Numbered from the stretch's first letter, positions 57,301 through 59,934 are shown. The stretch: 64,000 nucleotides of DNA from Dendrolimus kikuchii (GCA_019925095.2 CM034409.1:6637001-6701000); one strand, 5' to 3'. The notes: generated from the sequence alone by a model not told the origin. Made by a program: numbers and translations.

Positions 57301-59816
57301 TATTGCCCAATCAAACGGATTAATTTTAACGACAATACGGACTTTACGATACATAAAACATTGTATATTCTTGTTTATTTCTTACATTAATAATAATAAC
57401 AGCGCATAAATGCTGGGCTGCCCGGTGGACTGACGACCTGCGCAAGATCGCCGGCAGGGGCTGGATGTGGAAGACGGGAGACCGGGATATGTGGCGCATA
57501 CTTGGGGAGGCCTACGTCCAGCAGTGGACCGATATTGGTAAAAAAAAAAAAATGCTGGGCTCGGACCTCCCACTATAGGGAAACGGAAAGTATACCCACC
57601 ACGCTTCTCCAAAGCGGCTTGGCAGGTTTGACACATCGGTTATCTATGTGCATGTTTCATCATGATGTTTTCCTTAAACGTTGTTAGCACGTGGTAATTG
57701 TAATAATATGCACATTATACACATGCAACCCGCGCCTTTGAGTCCTGGACCCGTGCGCTAGCCATTACGCTACCACGATTTTTATTTCAATTTCTTACAT
57801 TACCGATAATTAATTATTAATAACAAGCGCATTTGTAGCACCTTTGGTGTTGCAAATGTCCATAGGCGATGGTAACCGCTTTCCATCAAGTGGGCCGTAT
57901 GCCTGTCTGCTGAACTCCTGCAATGAAAAATAAAAAAAAGCATTTATTTAACTTGCAACGGACGTACGTCGGTAAGTAAGTTCGGGTGGAATCTTGCAAG
58001 TTCAATTTGACCAACTTCCCGGTTTCCGATTGAGCTGAAATTTTGCACGACTGTGTATGTGACAATGCAATAATATGGTACCATGGACCTGATCTGATTA
58101 TGGAGTCGGAAGGTGGCCATAGGAACTCCTGTACTAAACAAGATAGACCCGTCGTGTTTGGGCTCGTTTTACTTGAAGTGCAAATGTAGCAAATGTGGAT
58201 TAGTAGTTCTCACACAAAATCACTTCAATTATCCTTCTGAAAATTGCAATTTATATTTTTACTTTCAATAAACAAGAAACTCATATGCAGTAAACACATA
58301 TCACTGTCTGACAACTTACTTGTAACGCGAGTCAGTCTTGTGCACAGCCTATATATACAGTGAAAATAATATATACTAAACATTTCATATCTTAACAGTA
58401 AAATAACACAATCAGTATTTTATAGGTTATGAAGCAAAATGTCTTTTGTTGCCTCATGCCAGTAACGTGGCACACGGAATGTGGTAATTAACACTCGGCA
58501 AGCATTAGCGAATTGTATTCGAATAAATGATTCGATACAAGTTGATACACGAGTATTTATTTTAATTTTGTAGCAACGTATTTATTGTTGGTTTTTTATT
58601 AAAATTTATTTATTTGTTTTTTTACAATTTAAATATTATATAAGTAGAATTAGTTTTTATTAATTATTATTCTCATTTATTATTTAATTAACAAAACTGG
58701 GTCATTTTGGTCTTACACCTAAAGGAAGGTTTGCACTGAAAATCAGCGTTGTGTCGGATATTATTCCGACACAGCAATATGCTGAGTGCAAACCTTGTTT
58801 GCTGAAAATGCGGCGTACAAATTCTCAAAATATGCTAAAATTGTACAACTAGAAGGCGTATACAAATTTGCCACCCCACTCTTCGGTGTTCTTAGGTATA
58901 TGCTCTTCAACAAGGGTTGCTCTCGATTTCTCTAGGATCCGCTCATCAGATCCCGATTTGGTGAACATGGAACCGCGTGGGGGCATACACAATTACAAGC
59001 GAAGAAAAAAAAATCAAAGTCTATCCACATTTGACGGAGAAATCGCGTAACATGCATATAAAAAAGTGAGCCTGTAGAAAATGTAATACCTAGATGCTTA
59101 TACAAGCTTTTTTCCAAGAATTTAGGCGCACGGCGTTCTTTAATAAGGGTTATGCTCGATATCCCTGGGATCCGATACACTCATCAGTTCCTAACTTGGT
59201 GACCATGGAACTACCTCGAGAGTATACACTTACGAGTAAAGAAAAAAATTTAAAATCGGTTTACAACTGACAGAGATGTCGTGTTGCGAAGTTGGTTGAC
59301 AATTTCCGTGAGTCTCTCTAATTCCTTGGAATCTACTTATCAGATCCTGACATGGTGACAATGGGACTAATTCAGGAGCATAACTTTTCTACTAAAATGA
59401 TTTTTGAAAATCGGTCCACGATTGACGGAGATCCCGAGTAACACAACAACACACAAGCATATAGACGAATTGGGAACCTTCTCCTTTTTGAAGTCGATTA
59501 AAATATGACTAGAATCCTTTTATTTGAAATTGAATTAATATTACATTTTAAATTCGATATATTATTACTTAAACCCAATTTTTGCATTCGTTTACACTGT
59601 TTAATAATGTTTAAATGTATTTCTTAAAATTTTCACTTACATGGATTAAGTCTCAATTTAGACAAAATTTATTTCCATTTTATACTAGTAAATCGGGCAT
59701 AATAAAAACATGCACTAAGACACTACATAATAGAATGTTCAAGAAGATTTTATATTCATAAGAACAAAAAAGTTTAAAACCAAGAACAATAAAAAAAAAA
59801 CTCACTCATAGTACAT
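14745..59816 (-). CDS. Myb: Myb transcription factor, R1R2R3 type (at least 15 exons)
   Basis: Animal Myb proteins bind DNA in the nucleus, and in insects they act with the dREAM/MMB complex on cell-cycle genes. The coding exons listed below are joined by canonical splice sites in consistent phase, except between exons 7 and 8. The first residues are MYYERDAYESESSEYSEDS. The DNA-binding domain has three repeats with tryptophans at 43/62/81, 94/114/133 and 146/165/184, and the R2 cysteine (GKQCRERW) at 129. Downstream lie a Gln-rich stretch (exon 7), ALPFSPSQFLN (exon 9), TPTPFK (exons 10/11), KENVPGTSHKRARKAL (exon 12) and, in the last exon, ACGKTKDQL. These are the conserved blocks of B-Myb-class proteins in the usual order. 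The predicted length is about 700-715 residues with the canonical 3' end, or about 770-785 if exon 13 is read through to its own stop. The introns are almost wholly mobile DNA. Confidence 0.95.
14905..15400. mobile_element. MITE with GAAGTGAAAC-type ends, decayed copy
   Basis: CAGTTCACACGCAGTAGACC on one side and GTTTATCTCTTTTTAGTGTG with TCATCGAGTTTCAAATC on the other match the better copies at 51330..51702 and 61395..61790. It fills most of the last Myb intron. Confidence 0.5.
15490..15600 (-). CDS. Myb: Myb exon 14
   Basis: This exon has 37 codons, phase 0 at both ends, between TTTCTCGTAG and GTAAGT. Only this frame is open. It starts IPTKNGDQIGVKRSAVRS and ends EEKPMLIL. The link to exon 15 is firm by phase. 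The link back to exon 12 or 13 is inferred, since both offer phase 0. Confidence 0.8.
15853..15905 (-). repeat. LINE 3' tail fragment
   Basis: The complement reads GCCTACCCCGCAAGGGAACT and ends in (GTAT)n, as at the end of 1653..2060. Confidence 0.75.
15985..16100 (-). repeat. Family A SINE-like element, strongly diverged
   Basis: GATAGGAAATGGTTAACG and CTATGAACATATGCAACA resemble the family A tail read on the opposite strand. Confidence 0.45.
16260..16890. other. Gene-free AT-rich DNA in Myb intron
   Basis: No gene is seen. The complement of CATTTATT at 16361 gives AATAAATG, a possible poly(A) signal for the exon 13 short 3' end. Confidence 0.3.
16892..17535. mobile_element. piggyBac-like non-autonomous element, 644 bp
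   Basis: Both sides are bounded by TTAA (16888..16891 and 17536..17539), the target site of piggyBac elements. The ends are inverted: GGGGATCCGATTGG on the left and GGGGATTCGACTGA on the complement of the right (11 of 14). An inner inverted block is TAGATGCCGCTGTAAT against TAGATGGCGTAATAAT. There is no recognisable transposase, but the element carries the open frame listed next. Confidence 0.75.
17179..17469 (+). CDS. Unrecognised 96-codon open frame inside the piggyBac-like element
   Basis: The frame is open from just after a TAA (17176..17178) to TAG at 17467..17469. It has no internal stop and no ATG before codon 89, so if expressed it would be a spliced exon or a remnant. Its composition is protein-like: VYKRDATLALDEKLFTLIL, then EPFSEEKIKDNTQKFVANSS. 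The only AG near the start that could be an acceptor is CATGCCAG at 17238. I do not recognise a family. It could be a remnant of the parent element's coding region or captured sequence. Confidence 0.3.
   Translation, partial: FRSLAKIFNYNLYASASSHASVSVYKRDATLALDEKLFTLILEPFSEEKIKDNTQKFVANSSKDVAFISSNYILTYKNGIEYVKYVLNMFISLQVL
17976..18090. mobile_element. Short MITE, about 115 bp
   Basis: The ends are inverted: GGTTGGTGTGCATAGGCATT and, on the complement, AGACTGGTGTGCATATACAG. A related copy is at 45232..45360. Confidence 0.7.
18091..19330. other. Gene-free DNA in Myb intron
   Basis: No exon, RNA or named repeat is recognised. Confidence 0.3.
19335..19653 (+). mobile_element. Helitron-like element with internal duplication
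   Basis: Two direct copies of a roughly 110-bp block (GTTTGAGTGGGTCCC to GGCGCTGGGATCGGGT) lie in tandem. The end is CTGCCGGGACCTCTAG|T. Relatives are at 46185..46595 and 47145..47385. Confidence 0.6.
19755..20090 (-). pseudogene. Decayed tandem copy 2 of Myb exon 13 3' half
   Basis: Read on -, it keeps NADRLRTITSSNLSCGSLIA and LIAPKEV, matching exon 13. It then loses about 90 bp and shifts frame. It also shares sequence past the exon 13 stop, so the duplicated unit included flanking DNA. Confidence 0.85.
20095..20540 (-). pseudogene. Decayed tandem copy 1 of Myb exon 13 3' half
   Basis: The match to exon 13 is nearly colinear (IAPKEVL, SSNLSCDSLIAPK), but indels and stops break the frame, and an AATTAATTAATCATTC palindromic insertion is present. 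It starts about 90 bp past the exon 13 stop. Confidence 0.88.
20630..21241 (-). CDS. Myb: Myb exon 13, long form with its own stop
   Basis: The acceptor TTTTGTTTCAG precedes 203 codons and TGA (20632..20630). It begins SKTLAGDSTVMFSPTSIVKN, whose FSPTSIVKN resembles Myb C-terminal motifs. A weak donor AAG|GTACAA after codon 57 (exon end 21071, phase 0) would let a shorter exon 13 splice to exon 14. Beyond it are short internal repeats (EPSRTTLPDHL, EPSRAAVLDHL, EPSRTF). The tail QIWAVEEKDTGQDDLFSNYF has W and D-x-L at the same spacing as the canonical last exon. Either it is a true alternative terminal exon or the part past codon 57 is intronic. Confidence 0.7.
   Translation of the reverse strand, partial: SKTLAGDSTVMFSPTSIVKNSLLEESTSLNSLMSTENTPEQNFEDFDIETAISEKIKVQHRSIIPTNPSPNTYYQYSTVFKDITNIEPSRTTLPDHLEPSRAAVLDHLEPSRTFARLNADRLRTITSSNLTCDSLIAPKEVLANALVDHIYKVTNQKPSTSKIDEILTNKIIKNDFQKENQIWAVEEKDTGQDDLFSNYFTFD
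21300..21640 (-). repeat. Interspersed repeat, Helitron- or SINE-like
   Basis: GTTGCTCGCGGCTTC, TTCACCCCCTTAGGGATTGA and GTAGTTTGAGTTGTGCGTTG are blocks of a repeat common in Lepidoptera. The class and orientation are uncertain. Confidence 0.5.
21660..21830. repeat. Interspersed repeat with GGCCCGTAAGGCC block
   Basis: ACAGGCCCGTAAGGCCGAGG followed by AGGCGGCAAAAATTTTGGG suggests a DNA-transposon fragment. I cannot name the family. Confidence 0.35.
22017..22092 (-). repeat. LINE 3' tail fragment
   Basis: The complement carries the PARELA-encoding CGCAAGGGAACTGGCGTGAA and a (GTAT)n tail. Confidence 0.75.
22610..22730. repeat. GAAGTGAAAC MITE fragment
   Basis: AAGTGAAACTTCTTTAG and ACTAAAAAGAGATAAACACA match one end of 61395..61790. 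Confidence 0.6.
22822..23891 (+). mobile_element. Mariner/Tc1 superfamily element, defective
   Basis: The ends are inverted: TACTTAGTCTGGCCATAAAT and, on the complement, TACCTAGTCTTGCCATAAAT. Each is flanked by TA. The 1070-bp length is short for the family because part of the transposase is missing. Confidence 0.88.
23130..23767 (+). pseudogene. Mariner/Tc1 transposase, deleted and frameshifted
   Basis: The N-terminal helix-turn-helix part (ILSRVMKISPRTMSRILKDG) is followed by the first catalytic Asp in MFTDEKIF. Sequence then runs almost at once to the second Asp motif (QDSAPGHKA), so the region between them is deleted. A stop at 23508..23510 in this frame is followed in another frame by the third motif SPDLNPLVYDLW. 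Later stops break the rest. It is not active. Confidence 0.88.
24060..24150 (+). repeat. GAAGTGAAAC MITE end plus (CA)n
   Basis: CTACTGCGTGTAAACTGCAC followed by a CA dinucleotide run of about 13 repeats is the same junction as at 61770..61790. Confidence 0.65.
24281..24481 (-). CDS. Myb: Myb exon 12
   Basis: This exon has 67 codons, phase 0 at both ends (AATTCGCAG acceptor, ACACCG|GTGAGT donor). It reads VNDSGIGSLKRRCSDASQQG, then KENVPGTSHKRARKALAPHW. It is GC-rich compared with its surroundings. The other open frame over it is a shadow. Confidence 0.92.
24626..24935 (+). mobile_element. Family B element, uninterrupted copy
   Basis: It runs from AAGCTTTTATTTAACTTGCA through (GTAT)n, CCCGGTTTCCGATTG, CAAGATAGACCCGTCGTG to CAAAAGCTTGTATTTAAA. 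It serves as the reference for 5776..6428 and 57935..58175. Confidence 0.75.
25335..25740. repeat. Interspersed repeat, inverted relative to 50525..50930
   Basis: Shared blocks are GTAAAACTTCAAGTTAAAAT, AACCAAATCATAATTTGCAG (complement), and the AGAGGCGGCATAA / AAAGCGTTACGG block (complement). It has no coding capacity and its class is unknown. Confidence 0.75.
25793..26103 (+). mobile_element. Family A SINE-like element, full-length reference copy
   Basis: It runs from TTATCCGTGCAGGAACGGAG, through CAGCCAGGTGGTAGGGCATT and TTGTGTTCCGGCATTAGTGA, to the tail TCCTGCAATAAAAAA, about 310 bp. No pol III boxes are obvious. Its last 90 nt are shared with LINE copies at 37420..37815 and 40865..41275. 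It ends only 18 bp from the exon 11 donor. Confidence 0.88.
26122..26314 (-). CDS. Myb: Myb exon 11
   Basis: The acceptor TCTGTTACAG precedes one nucleotide completing a Lys codon, then TPTPFKIAMAELGKKSG. The exon ends ENENVQ before GTAGTG, phase 0. TPTPFK-(A)-L/M is a conserved B-Myb block. Confidence 0.93.
26425..26612 (+). mobile_element. Helitron-like non-autonomous element
   Basis: The sequence ATAATATTATAAAGAGGTAA starts the copy, and GCGCGGGTGAAACCGCGC with CTAG|T ends it. It has the same general plan as 10010..10253. Confidence 0.65.
26890..26981 (-). CDS. Myb: Myb exon 10
   Basis: A 92-bp exon between ATATTTTCAG and GTAAGT. It reads DWCASPLLHTPTPANNITPG and ends NNTP plus two bases that join exon 11 (NNTPKTPTPFK). 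Confidence 0.92.
27115..27240. repeat. Foldback MITE family, short copy
   Basis: AACGGTTTTAAGCGCGGTAA on the left is mirrored by CGCGCTTAACACCGTTAAAA on the right, with TTTCGG and CAGTGGCTGTGATC inside. Confidence 0.65.
27676..27972. mobile_element. MITE-like element with GTTGCCAACTT ends
   Basis: GTGTTGCCAACTT at the left and AAGTTGGCAACA at the right are inverted. AAGCGCT motifs recur inside. A 151-codon open frame on - spanning it is not protein-like. Confidence 0.5.
28110..28290. promoter_or_regulatory. GC-rich island with three E2F-like sites in Myb intron 9
   Basis: TTTGGCGGGA (28118..28127), CTTCCCGCGC (28216..28225) and CTTCCCGCGC (28271..28280) lie in a GC-rich block within AT-rich DNA, the last followed by TATAATCTAT. 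This could be an internal promoter. No exon is attached. Confidence 0.3.
28435..28620. other. Second GC-rich block
   Basis: GGGCGGCAGAGGGCGCGCGT and neighbouring sequence are CpG-rich. TCTTCAGTCCG near 28532 contains the arthropod initiator TCAGT. Together with 28110..28290 it may mark a promoter region. Confidence 0.25.
28680..28871 (+). mobile_element. Helitron-like non-autonomous element
   Basis: TGTTTGTACCGGCTAATCTC starts the conserved body, and CACGCGGACGAAGTCGCGGG, then CATCAGCTAG|T, ends it. Confidence 0.75.
28985..29395 (+). repeat. GAAGTCGGTT-type interspersed repeat
   Basis: Two segments each end in TTTTGAAGTCGGT followed by A/T-rich sequence. The same terminal block closes 58865..59510 and occurs near 31200. 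Confidence 0.55.
29640..29738 (+). repeat. Fused MITE end and Helitron-like 3' end
   Basis: CTACTGCGTGTGAATTGCAC and CA repeats are followed by CACGCGGACGAAGTCGCGGG, then CACGGCTAG|T. Confidence 0.6.
29766..29918 (-). CDS. Myb: Myb exon 9, LPFSPSQFLN motif
   Basis: This exon has 51 codons, phase 0 at both ends (TCGTTTCCAG, AATAAG|GTAATT). GVTPIKALPFSPSQFLNSP is the hallmark C-terminal motif of animal Myb proteins. Confidence 0.95.
30013..30296. mobile_element. Foldback MITE, long near-perfect inverted repeat
   Basis: Two arms of about 135 bp face each other around a short GTAGGCGGTAGGCTG-type loop. Each arm has AACGGTTTTAAGCGCGG, TTTCGG or ACGTCGG, GTGGCC, GTGATCACGG and TCAAGTGTCAACGA. As RNA it would form one long hairpin. 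Confidence 0.9.
30310..30850. repeat. Interspersed repeat, copy 2 (inverted relative to 362..905)
   Basis: This is the better preserved partner of 362..905, with ACAACTGAAGGCAACAAAAT and CATATTCCTTCTCTTTTTGT as complementary blocks. Confidence 0.7.
30950..31220 (+). repeat. GAAGTCGGTT-type repeat fragment
   Basis: AATCAGTCCAATCGTTTCGG and CTTCGCACCGACTTTAAAA are blocks of the family seen at 28985..29395. Confidence 0.45.
31325..31345. repeat. (GA)n microsatellite
   Basis: A short impure GA run. Confidence 0.7.
31778..31929 (-). CDS. Myb: Myb exon 8
   Basis: Between CTCAG and GTAAGT, the frame that joins exon 9 reads EGIKEIVVPSVYASPTKKLE, then TASPPPILRRKPKRP. The start needs one base from upstream, but exon 7 supplies two, so a link is missing. 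A second acceptor 12 bp earlier (TTTCAG, start 31941) gives the same phase. Confidence 0.85.
31930..32105. repeat. 30-bp tandem repeat over the exon 8 acceptor
   Basis: Five to six copies of a 30-bp unit (TGATATACACATATATATAC core) lie directly upstream of Myb exon 8. On - each copy supplies ATATCATTTCAG, a usable splice acceptor, in the same phase and with no stop codon. Confidence 0.93.
32150..32350 (-). mobile_element. Helitron-like non-autonomous element
   Basis: Read on -, it runs from AAAGCTGAAGAGTTTGTTTG to GACGAAGTCTCAGGCAGAAG, then CTAG|T. Confidence 0.75.
32399..32436 (-). CDS. Candidate 38-bp Myb exon 7b (weak)
   Basis: The segment lies between TCGGCAG and a weak donor GTGGCA and has the exact length class (3n+2) needed to repair the phase between exons 7 and 8. 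It would encode ELTQNAGRISAL. The splice sites are weak and the sequence may belong to a repeat, so this is only a possibility. Confidence 0.12.
32918..33213 (-). repeat. Family A SINE-like element
   Basis: A near full-length copy with a small internal deletion (CATCCAGCCGTACCACC). Confidence 0.88.
33240..33910. other. Unassigned intron DNA
   Basis: The 33460..33560 stretch has CTCGCTCACTCGC-type sequence, then an AT-rich low-complexity stretch (33600..33790). No exon is recognised. Confidence 0.3.
33913..34222 (-). repeat. Family A SINE-like element
   Basis: A full-length copy running from the TTTTTATTGCAGG tail complement to CTGCCCGGATAGA. Confidence 0.88.
34262..35400. repeat. Recent tandem duplication, about 530-bp unit, 2.1 copies
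   Basis: Copies start near 34262, 34797 and 35326 (partial), each opening with GAGATGGTTTACAGACTAC-like sequence. The two full copies differ at few positions and each contains a Helitron-like segment (ending CATCAGCTAG|T) and the inverted repeat AATAGATTTAAGTGT. The array stops about 40 bp before Myb exon 7. Confidence 0.93.
35439..35644 (-). CDS. Myb: Myb exon 7, Gln-rich region
   Basis: The acceptor TTTGTTTACCAG precedes NWPDAFNESMQSNSSNTS, then QLNNLQQQQLQHVRQES, ending ESPF plus two bases before GTGAGT. A run of seven C on + at 35481..35487 lies inside and is a likely spot for an indel. Confidence 0.88.
35735..35980 (-). repeat. Family A SINE-like element, 5'-truncated
   Basis: The copy lacks the GTCGCCTCTTACGACAGG part and ends after CCTGGCTGTGGG. 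Confidence 0.88.
36365..36551 (-). CDS. Myb: Myb exon 6, end of R3
   Basis: The acceptor TTAATTCCAG precedes TDNAIKNHWNSTMRRKYEPE. The donor is AATGAT|GTTAGT, phase 0, in line with exon 7. Confidence 0.93.
36600..37025. repeat. About 117-bp tandem repeat, 3.6 copies
   Basis: GACTAATAAACG recurs near 36600, 36718 and 36834, with AATTAATAAACTA near 36949. Units share AATGAAGTGGTCCTGTCATA and GGGAACTATATTATTG. The array fills the intron between exons 5 and 6. Confidence 0.93.
37054..37188 (-). CDS. Myb: Myb exon 5, R2 end and most of R3
   Basis: Reads ERWHNHLNPSIKKCAWTEHE, then LGNQWAKIAKLLPG, between TTTCTCCAG and GTATGT. Both ends are split within Arg codons that join correctly. Confidence 0.96.
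37420..37815 (-). pseudogene. LINE ORF2 C-terminal fragment with family A-like tail
   Basis: The frame on - reads RRMALALGALFASLCVFYRL, then NRECSEELFDLVP, a C-terminal pattern of lepidopteran non-LTR elements. Stops follow. The 3' end carries the block GTAACCACTTTCCATCAGGT shared with family A. Confidence 0.75.
37851..37948 (-). CDS. Myb: Myb exon 4, core of R2
   Basis: Reads EDEKVVELVAKYGPKKWTII, then GRIGKQC, with sites CTTTTATAG and GTAAGT. C129 is the conserved R2 cysteine. Confidence 0.96.
37998..38290 (+). repeat. tRNA-derived SINE
   Basis: The head has box A-like TGTGGTTAGCGAACG and box B-like GGTTCGATCTT at pol III spacing. The body carries CACGTGCTAAC, GATGTGTCAAACCTGCC and GCCGCCTTGG, and the 3' end has CCGAGACTAGCAGTGGGACA. 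It is not a functional tRNA gene. Confidence 0.82.
38300..40860. other. Intron DNA without a recognised gene
   Basis: It contains a repeat at 38470..38660 (TGCTGTGTCGGAACATGTTT, related to 58700..58815), a TTTC run near 38660, and otherwise unassigned AT-rich sequence. Confidence 0.35.
40865..41275 (-). pseudogene. LINE ORF2 C-terminal fragment with family A-like tail
   Basis: The frame on - includes LPHRYNMGFIKKGFIKFL, typical of the extreme C-terminus of non-LTR ORF2 proteins, and upstream remnants. The tail has AACCGCTTTCCATCAGGTGG, shared with family A. Confidence 0.75.
41797..42218 (+). mobile_element. Retroposed insertion with 13-bp target duplication
   Basis: AGTAAGTGAATAG occurs on both sides (41784..41796 and 42219..42231), and the insert ends in an A tract, so it arrived by target-primed reverse transcription. 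The insert is GC-rich (CCGGAGACGCAGGTATG, CTTCCTACCATAAGCGCGGG). It is probably a LINE 3' UTR. Confidence 0.85.
42240..43580. other. Intron DNA without a recognised gene
   Basis: Some GC-rich sequence near 42690..42830. A cluster of TGAAGTCAG/CTGACTTCAA motifs in both orientations lies at 43225..43375. No exon is seen. Confidence 0.3.
43590..43885 (-). repeat. Family A SINE-like element, diverged
   Basis: It spans the whole family from the tail side (AAGCAGACAGGCTAACAG) to the head (TCCGTTCCTGCACGGATA). Confidence 0.85.
43886..45230. other. Intron DNA without a recognised gene
   Basis: Unassigned. An AT-rich stretch ending GTGTAAATAAAACTAAAAAG near 45090 resembles a LINE 3' end. Confidence 0.3.
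45232..45360. mobile_element. Short MITE related to 17976..18090
   Basis: GGCTGGTGTGCATGGACATT on the left and TAAATGTCTGTCTAACATC...ACCAGCC on the right are inverted. Confidence 0.65.
45448..45605 (-). repeat. Family A SINE-like element, truncated
   Basis: The copy ends abruptly inside CACCAATGCCGGAC, so about half of the family is missing. Confidence 0.85.
46185..46595 (+). mobile_element. Helitron-like element
   Basis: CTCCGAAACGGCTGAACAGA in the body and ACGTCTGCCGGGTACAGCTAG|T at the end (positions 46570..46591). Confidence 0.6.
46825..46974 (-). CDS. Myb: Myb exon 3, R1 and start of R2
   Basis: This exon has 50 codons, phase 0 at both ends. Reads DKRLKIYVKMYKENWELIAA, then RSDVQCQQRWTKVVNPELV and KGPWTKE. 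Confidence 0.97.
47110..47145. repeat. TACTA-type microsatellite
   Basis: CTATACTATACTATACTATA and imperfect continuation. Confidence 0.8.
47145..47385 (+). mobile_element. Helitron-like element
   Basis: GTAGGTGGCGCTGGAATCGG internally and ACGTCTGCCGAAACCGCTAG|T at the end, as in 46185..46595. Confidence 0.6.
47386..48069. other. Intron DNA, probably a retroelement 3' region
   Basis: The 47755..47990 stretch has, on -, a run ending in AATAAATAAA, consistent with the 3' end of the coding relic that follows. Confidence 0.3.
48070..48450 (-). pseudogene. Frameshifted protein-coding relic of unknown family
   Basis: One frame on - is open for about 90 codons up to TGA and includes GDPDAEFICRTTYTTSDVEA, then LGRENGSYYNPEKHSALSY. 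An overlapping frame then continues with LHNDRDSPQLLELFDCMFFA, then SLLVTPVQYL to TAG. Together they look like one protein end broken by a single frameshift. I do not recognise the family. It is probably a mobile-element protein, not a Myb exon. Confidence 0.5.
48569..48698 (-). CDS. Myb: Myb exon 2
   Basis: The acceptor TTTTTCCAG precedes A that completes Glu4, then RDAYESESSEYSEDSVPCED, ending NINRGRWTKEE with GTACGC. It holds the first tryptophan of R1. Confidence 0.95.
48740..48830 (-). repeat. Family A SINE-like element, diverged tail
   Basis: GCAGACAGGCTAAGTAAGGG and AATGGAAAGTGGTGATCG resemble the family A tail. Confidence 0.5.
48935..49050 (+). repeat. Family B element fragment
   Basis: CAAGCCTTTATTTAACTTGT and the following GTATG sequence match the head of 24626..24935. 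Confidence 0.6.
49551..49901. mobile_element. Palindromic MITE, 351 bp
   Basis: The ends are inverted over about 37 bp: ATGCCTACACAGCTGTGTTA with GCCAGGA on the left and ATGCCTATATAGCTGTGTTA with GCCAGGA on the complement of the right. Two inner hairpins are present (49591..49678 and CCAATGAGAG/CTCTCATTGG at 49811..49847). Confidence 0.85.
49591..49678. ncRNA. Candidate small-RNA hairpin, 88 nt
   Basis: GAGCCTTACATCACGTC pairs with GACGTGATGTAAGGCTC, and ATCATAGCACTCT with AGTGCTATGAT, down to TTCATTGG/CCAATGAA around an ATAA loop. Only about three positions of a 42-bp stem are unpaired. The size and shape fit a pre-miRNA or siRNA hairpin, but its place in a MITE makes a by-product more likely. 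Confidence 0.3.
49902..50520. other. Intron DNA, probable repeat
   Basis: The 50034..50279 open frame (81 codons) shows no domain. Sequence near 50125 (AAACAAACGGACGGACGAAC) looks repetitive. Confidence 0.3.
50525..50930. repeat. Interspersed repeat, inverted relative to 25335..25740
   Basis: It has a small internal duplication of GTGGTGAGAGGCGGCATAAT, otherwise as its partner. Confidence 0.75.
51330..51702. mobile_element. GAAGTGAAAC MITE
   Basis: TAGAAGTGAAACTTAAGAG on the left is mirrored by AAAAAGTTTCACTTC on the right. The interior, with TTTTAGTCTCGCTTTTTCC, is shared with 61395..61790 in inverse order. Confidence 0.7.
52480..52705 (+). mobile_element. Helitron-like element
   Basis: GTTCCGGCTAATCTTTGAAA in the body and a GACGCGGATAAAGTCGCGGG 3' hairpin. 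The terminal motif is altered (AGCAAGT). Confidence 0.6.
52860..53172 (-). repeat. Family A SINE-like element
   Basis: A full-length copy running from the TTTTTTATTGCAGG tail complement to TGCTGCACGGATAAAA. Confidence 0.9.
53275..54015. repeat. Satellite-like tandem repeat, irregular 230-300 bp units
   Basis: Three units, starting near 53275, 53565 and 53800, each carry TGTGAATTTCGATGAG-like sequence, TTATTTATGCATACCGAGG, ATCAGCTGATAG and a GTACGATA block. Related units reappear at 54640..54700 and 54880..55330, beyond the LINE and SINE pieces. Confidence 0.88.
54022..54326 (+). pseudogene. LINE ORF2 C-terminal zinc-finger fragment
   Basis: One frame reads MERTSWRSIIFKKVKAFEKK, then a basic linker, LYCAI, a TGA stop, GREFKNKFGLASHIRAH. 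The C-x(2)-C ... H-x(3)-H finger at the end is typical of some non-LTR elements. The TGA replaces the second cysteine, so the copy is dead. Confidence 0.75.
54327..54366. repeat. (TA)n microsatellite
   Basis: About 20 TA units abut the next SINE. Confidence 0.95.
54367..54602 (-). repeat. Family A SINE-like element, truncated
   Basis: It lacks the head and ends after CCTACCACCTGGCT. Confidence 0.9.
54765..54870 (+). repeat. Family A SINE-like element, diverged tail
   Basis: GCGTATAGGCGATGTTAAAC and GCCGCAATAAAAAAAG. Confidence 0.6.
54880..55330. repeat. Further units of the 53275 tandem repeat
   Basis: GAGATATCAGCTGATAGGTT and TATCGAGACCTGAAATATCAGC mark two decayed units. Confidence 0.75.
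55331..56240. other. Intron DNA without a recognised gene
   Basis: A tRNA-like head (TGTGGTTTAAGTG ... TTGGGTTCGATTACTGGG, 56061..56130) is probably a decayed SINE. Confidence 0.35.
56245..56365 (+). repeat. Family A SINE-like element, diverged tail
   Basis: ATCCATAGGCGACGGTAACC and CTTCAGCAATAAAAAAA. Confidence 0.65.
57000..57110 (+). repeat. Helitron-like fragment related to 10312..10640
   Basis: GGAAGCGGTTTGTAGTTGTT and GGGAATCCCGCGGGAA match the complement of 10440..10500. Confidence 0.5.
57405..57545 (+). pseudogene. LINE C-terminal remnant with poly(A)
   Basis: The frame reads ARWTDDLRKIAGRGWMWKTG, then DRDMWRILGEAYVQQW, and an A tract. This is the classic end of an RTE-type LINE ORF. 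Confidence 0.78.
57575..57790 (-). repeat. tRNA-derived SINE
   Basis: The complement starts GTGGTAGCGTAATGGCTAGC and continues through CACGTGCTAAC and GATAACCGATGTGTCAAACC. Confidence 0.75.
57828..57928 (+). repeat. Family A SINE-like element, tail only
   Basis: TAGCACCTTTGGTGTTGCAA to CTCCTGCAATGAAAA. Confidence 0.85.
57935..58175 (+). repeat. Family B element
   Basis: Head through CAAGATAGACCCGTCGTG, then truncated after CTCGTTTTACTTG. Confidence 0.8.
58700..58815. repeat. Short repeat with GTGTCGGA hairpin
   Basis: GTTGTGTCGGATATTATTCC and ACACAGCAATATGCTGAGTG. Related to 38470..38660. Confidence 0.45.
58865..59510 (+). repeat. GAAGTCG-type repeat with three internal units
   Basis: Three diverged units of about 200 bp each carry a GGATCYG-like block, a GGTGAACATGGAACC-like block and a GACGGAGA-like block. 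The element ends CCTTTTTGAAGTCGATTAAA. Confidence 0.6.
59806..59816 (-). CDS. Myb: Myb exon 1, coding start
   Basis: CGTG precedes ATG TAC TAT GA, then donor GTGAGT. The two trailing bases match the one-base start of exon 2 (MYYERDAY). An in-frame stop lies upstream, so this is the first possible Met of the chain. Confidence 0.8.
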
Positions 59817-59921
59817 CACGCTGGACTACACCAAAACAACACTGAAAACAATCTCAAAGCAAAGCATTTTGGATAACACTGCACTGAACAAATTAGAATT
59901 TTTAAGATTATATCTCTAAAT

Positions 59922-59934
59922 TTTCCCGCCAAAA
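59922..59934 (-). promoter_or_regulatory. E2F site upstream of Myb
   Basis: TTTTGGCGGGAAA on - has TTTGGCGG, and its complement has TTTCCCGC, so it fits the E2F/DP consensus in both directions. It is about 110 bp upstream of the Myb start codon. B-Myb-class genes are known E2F targets. Confidence 0.6.
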
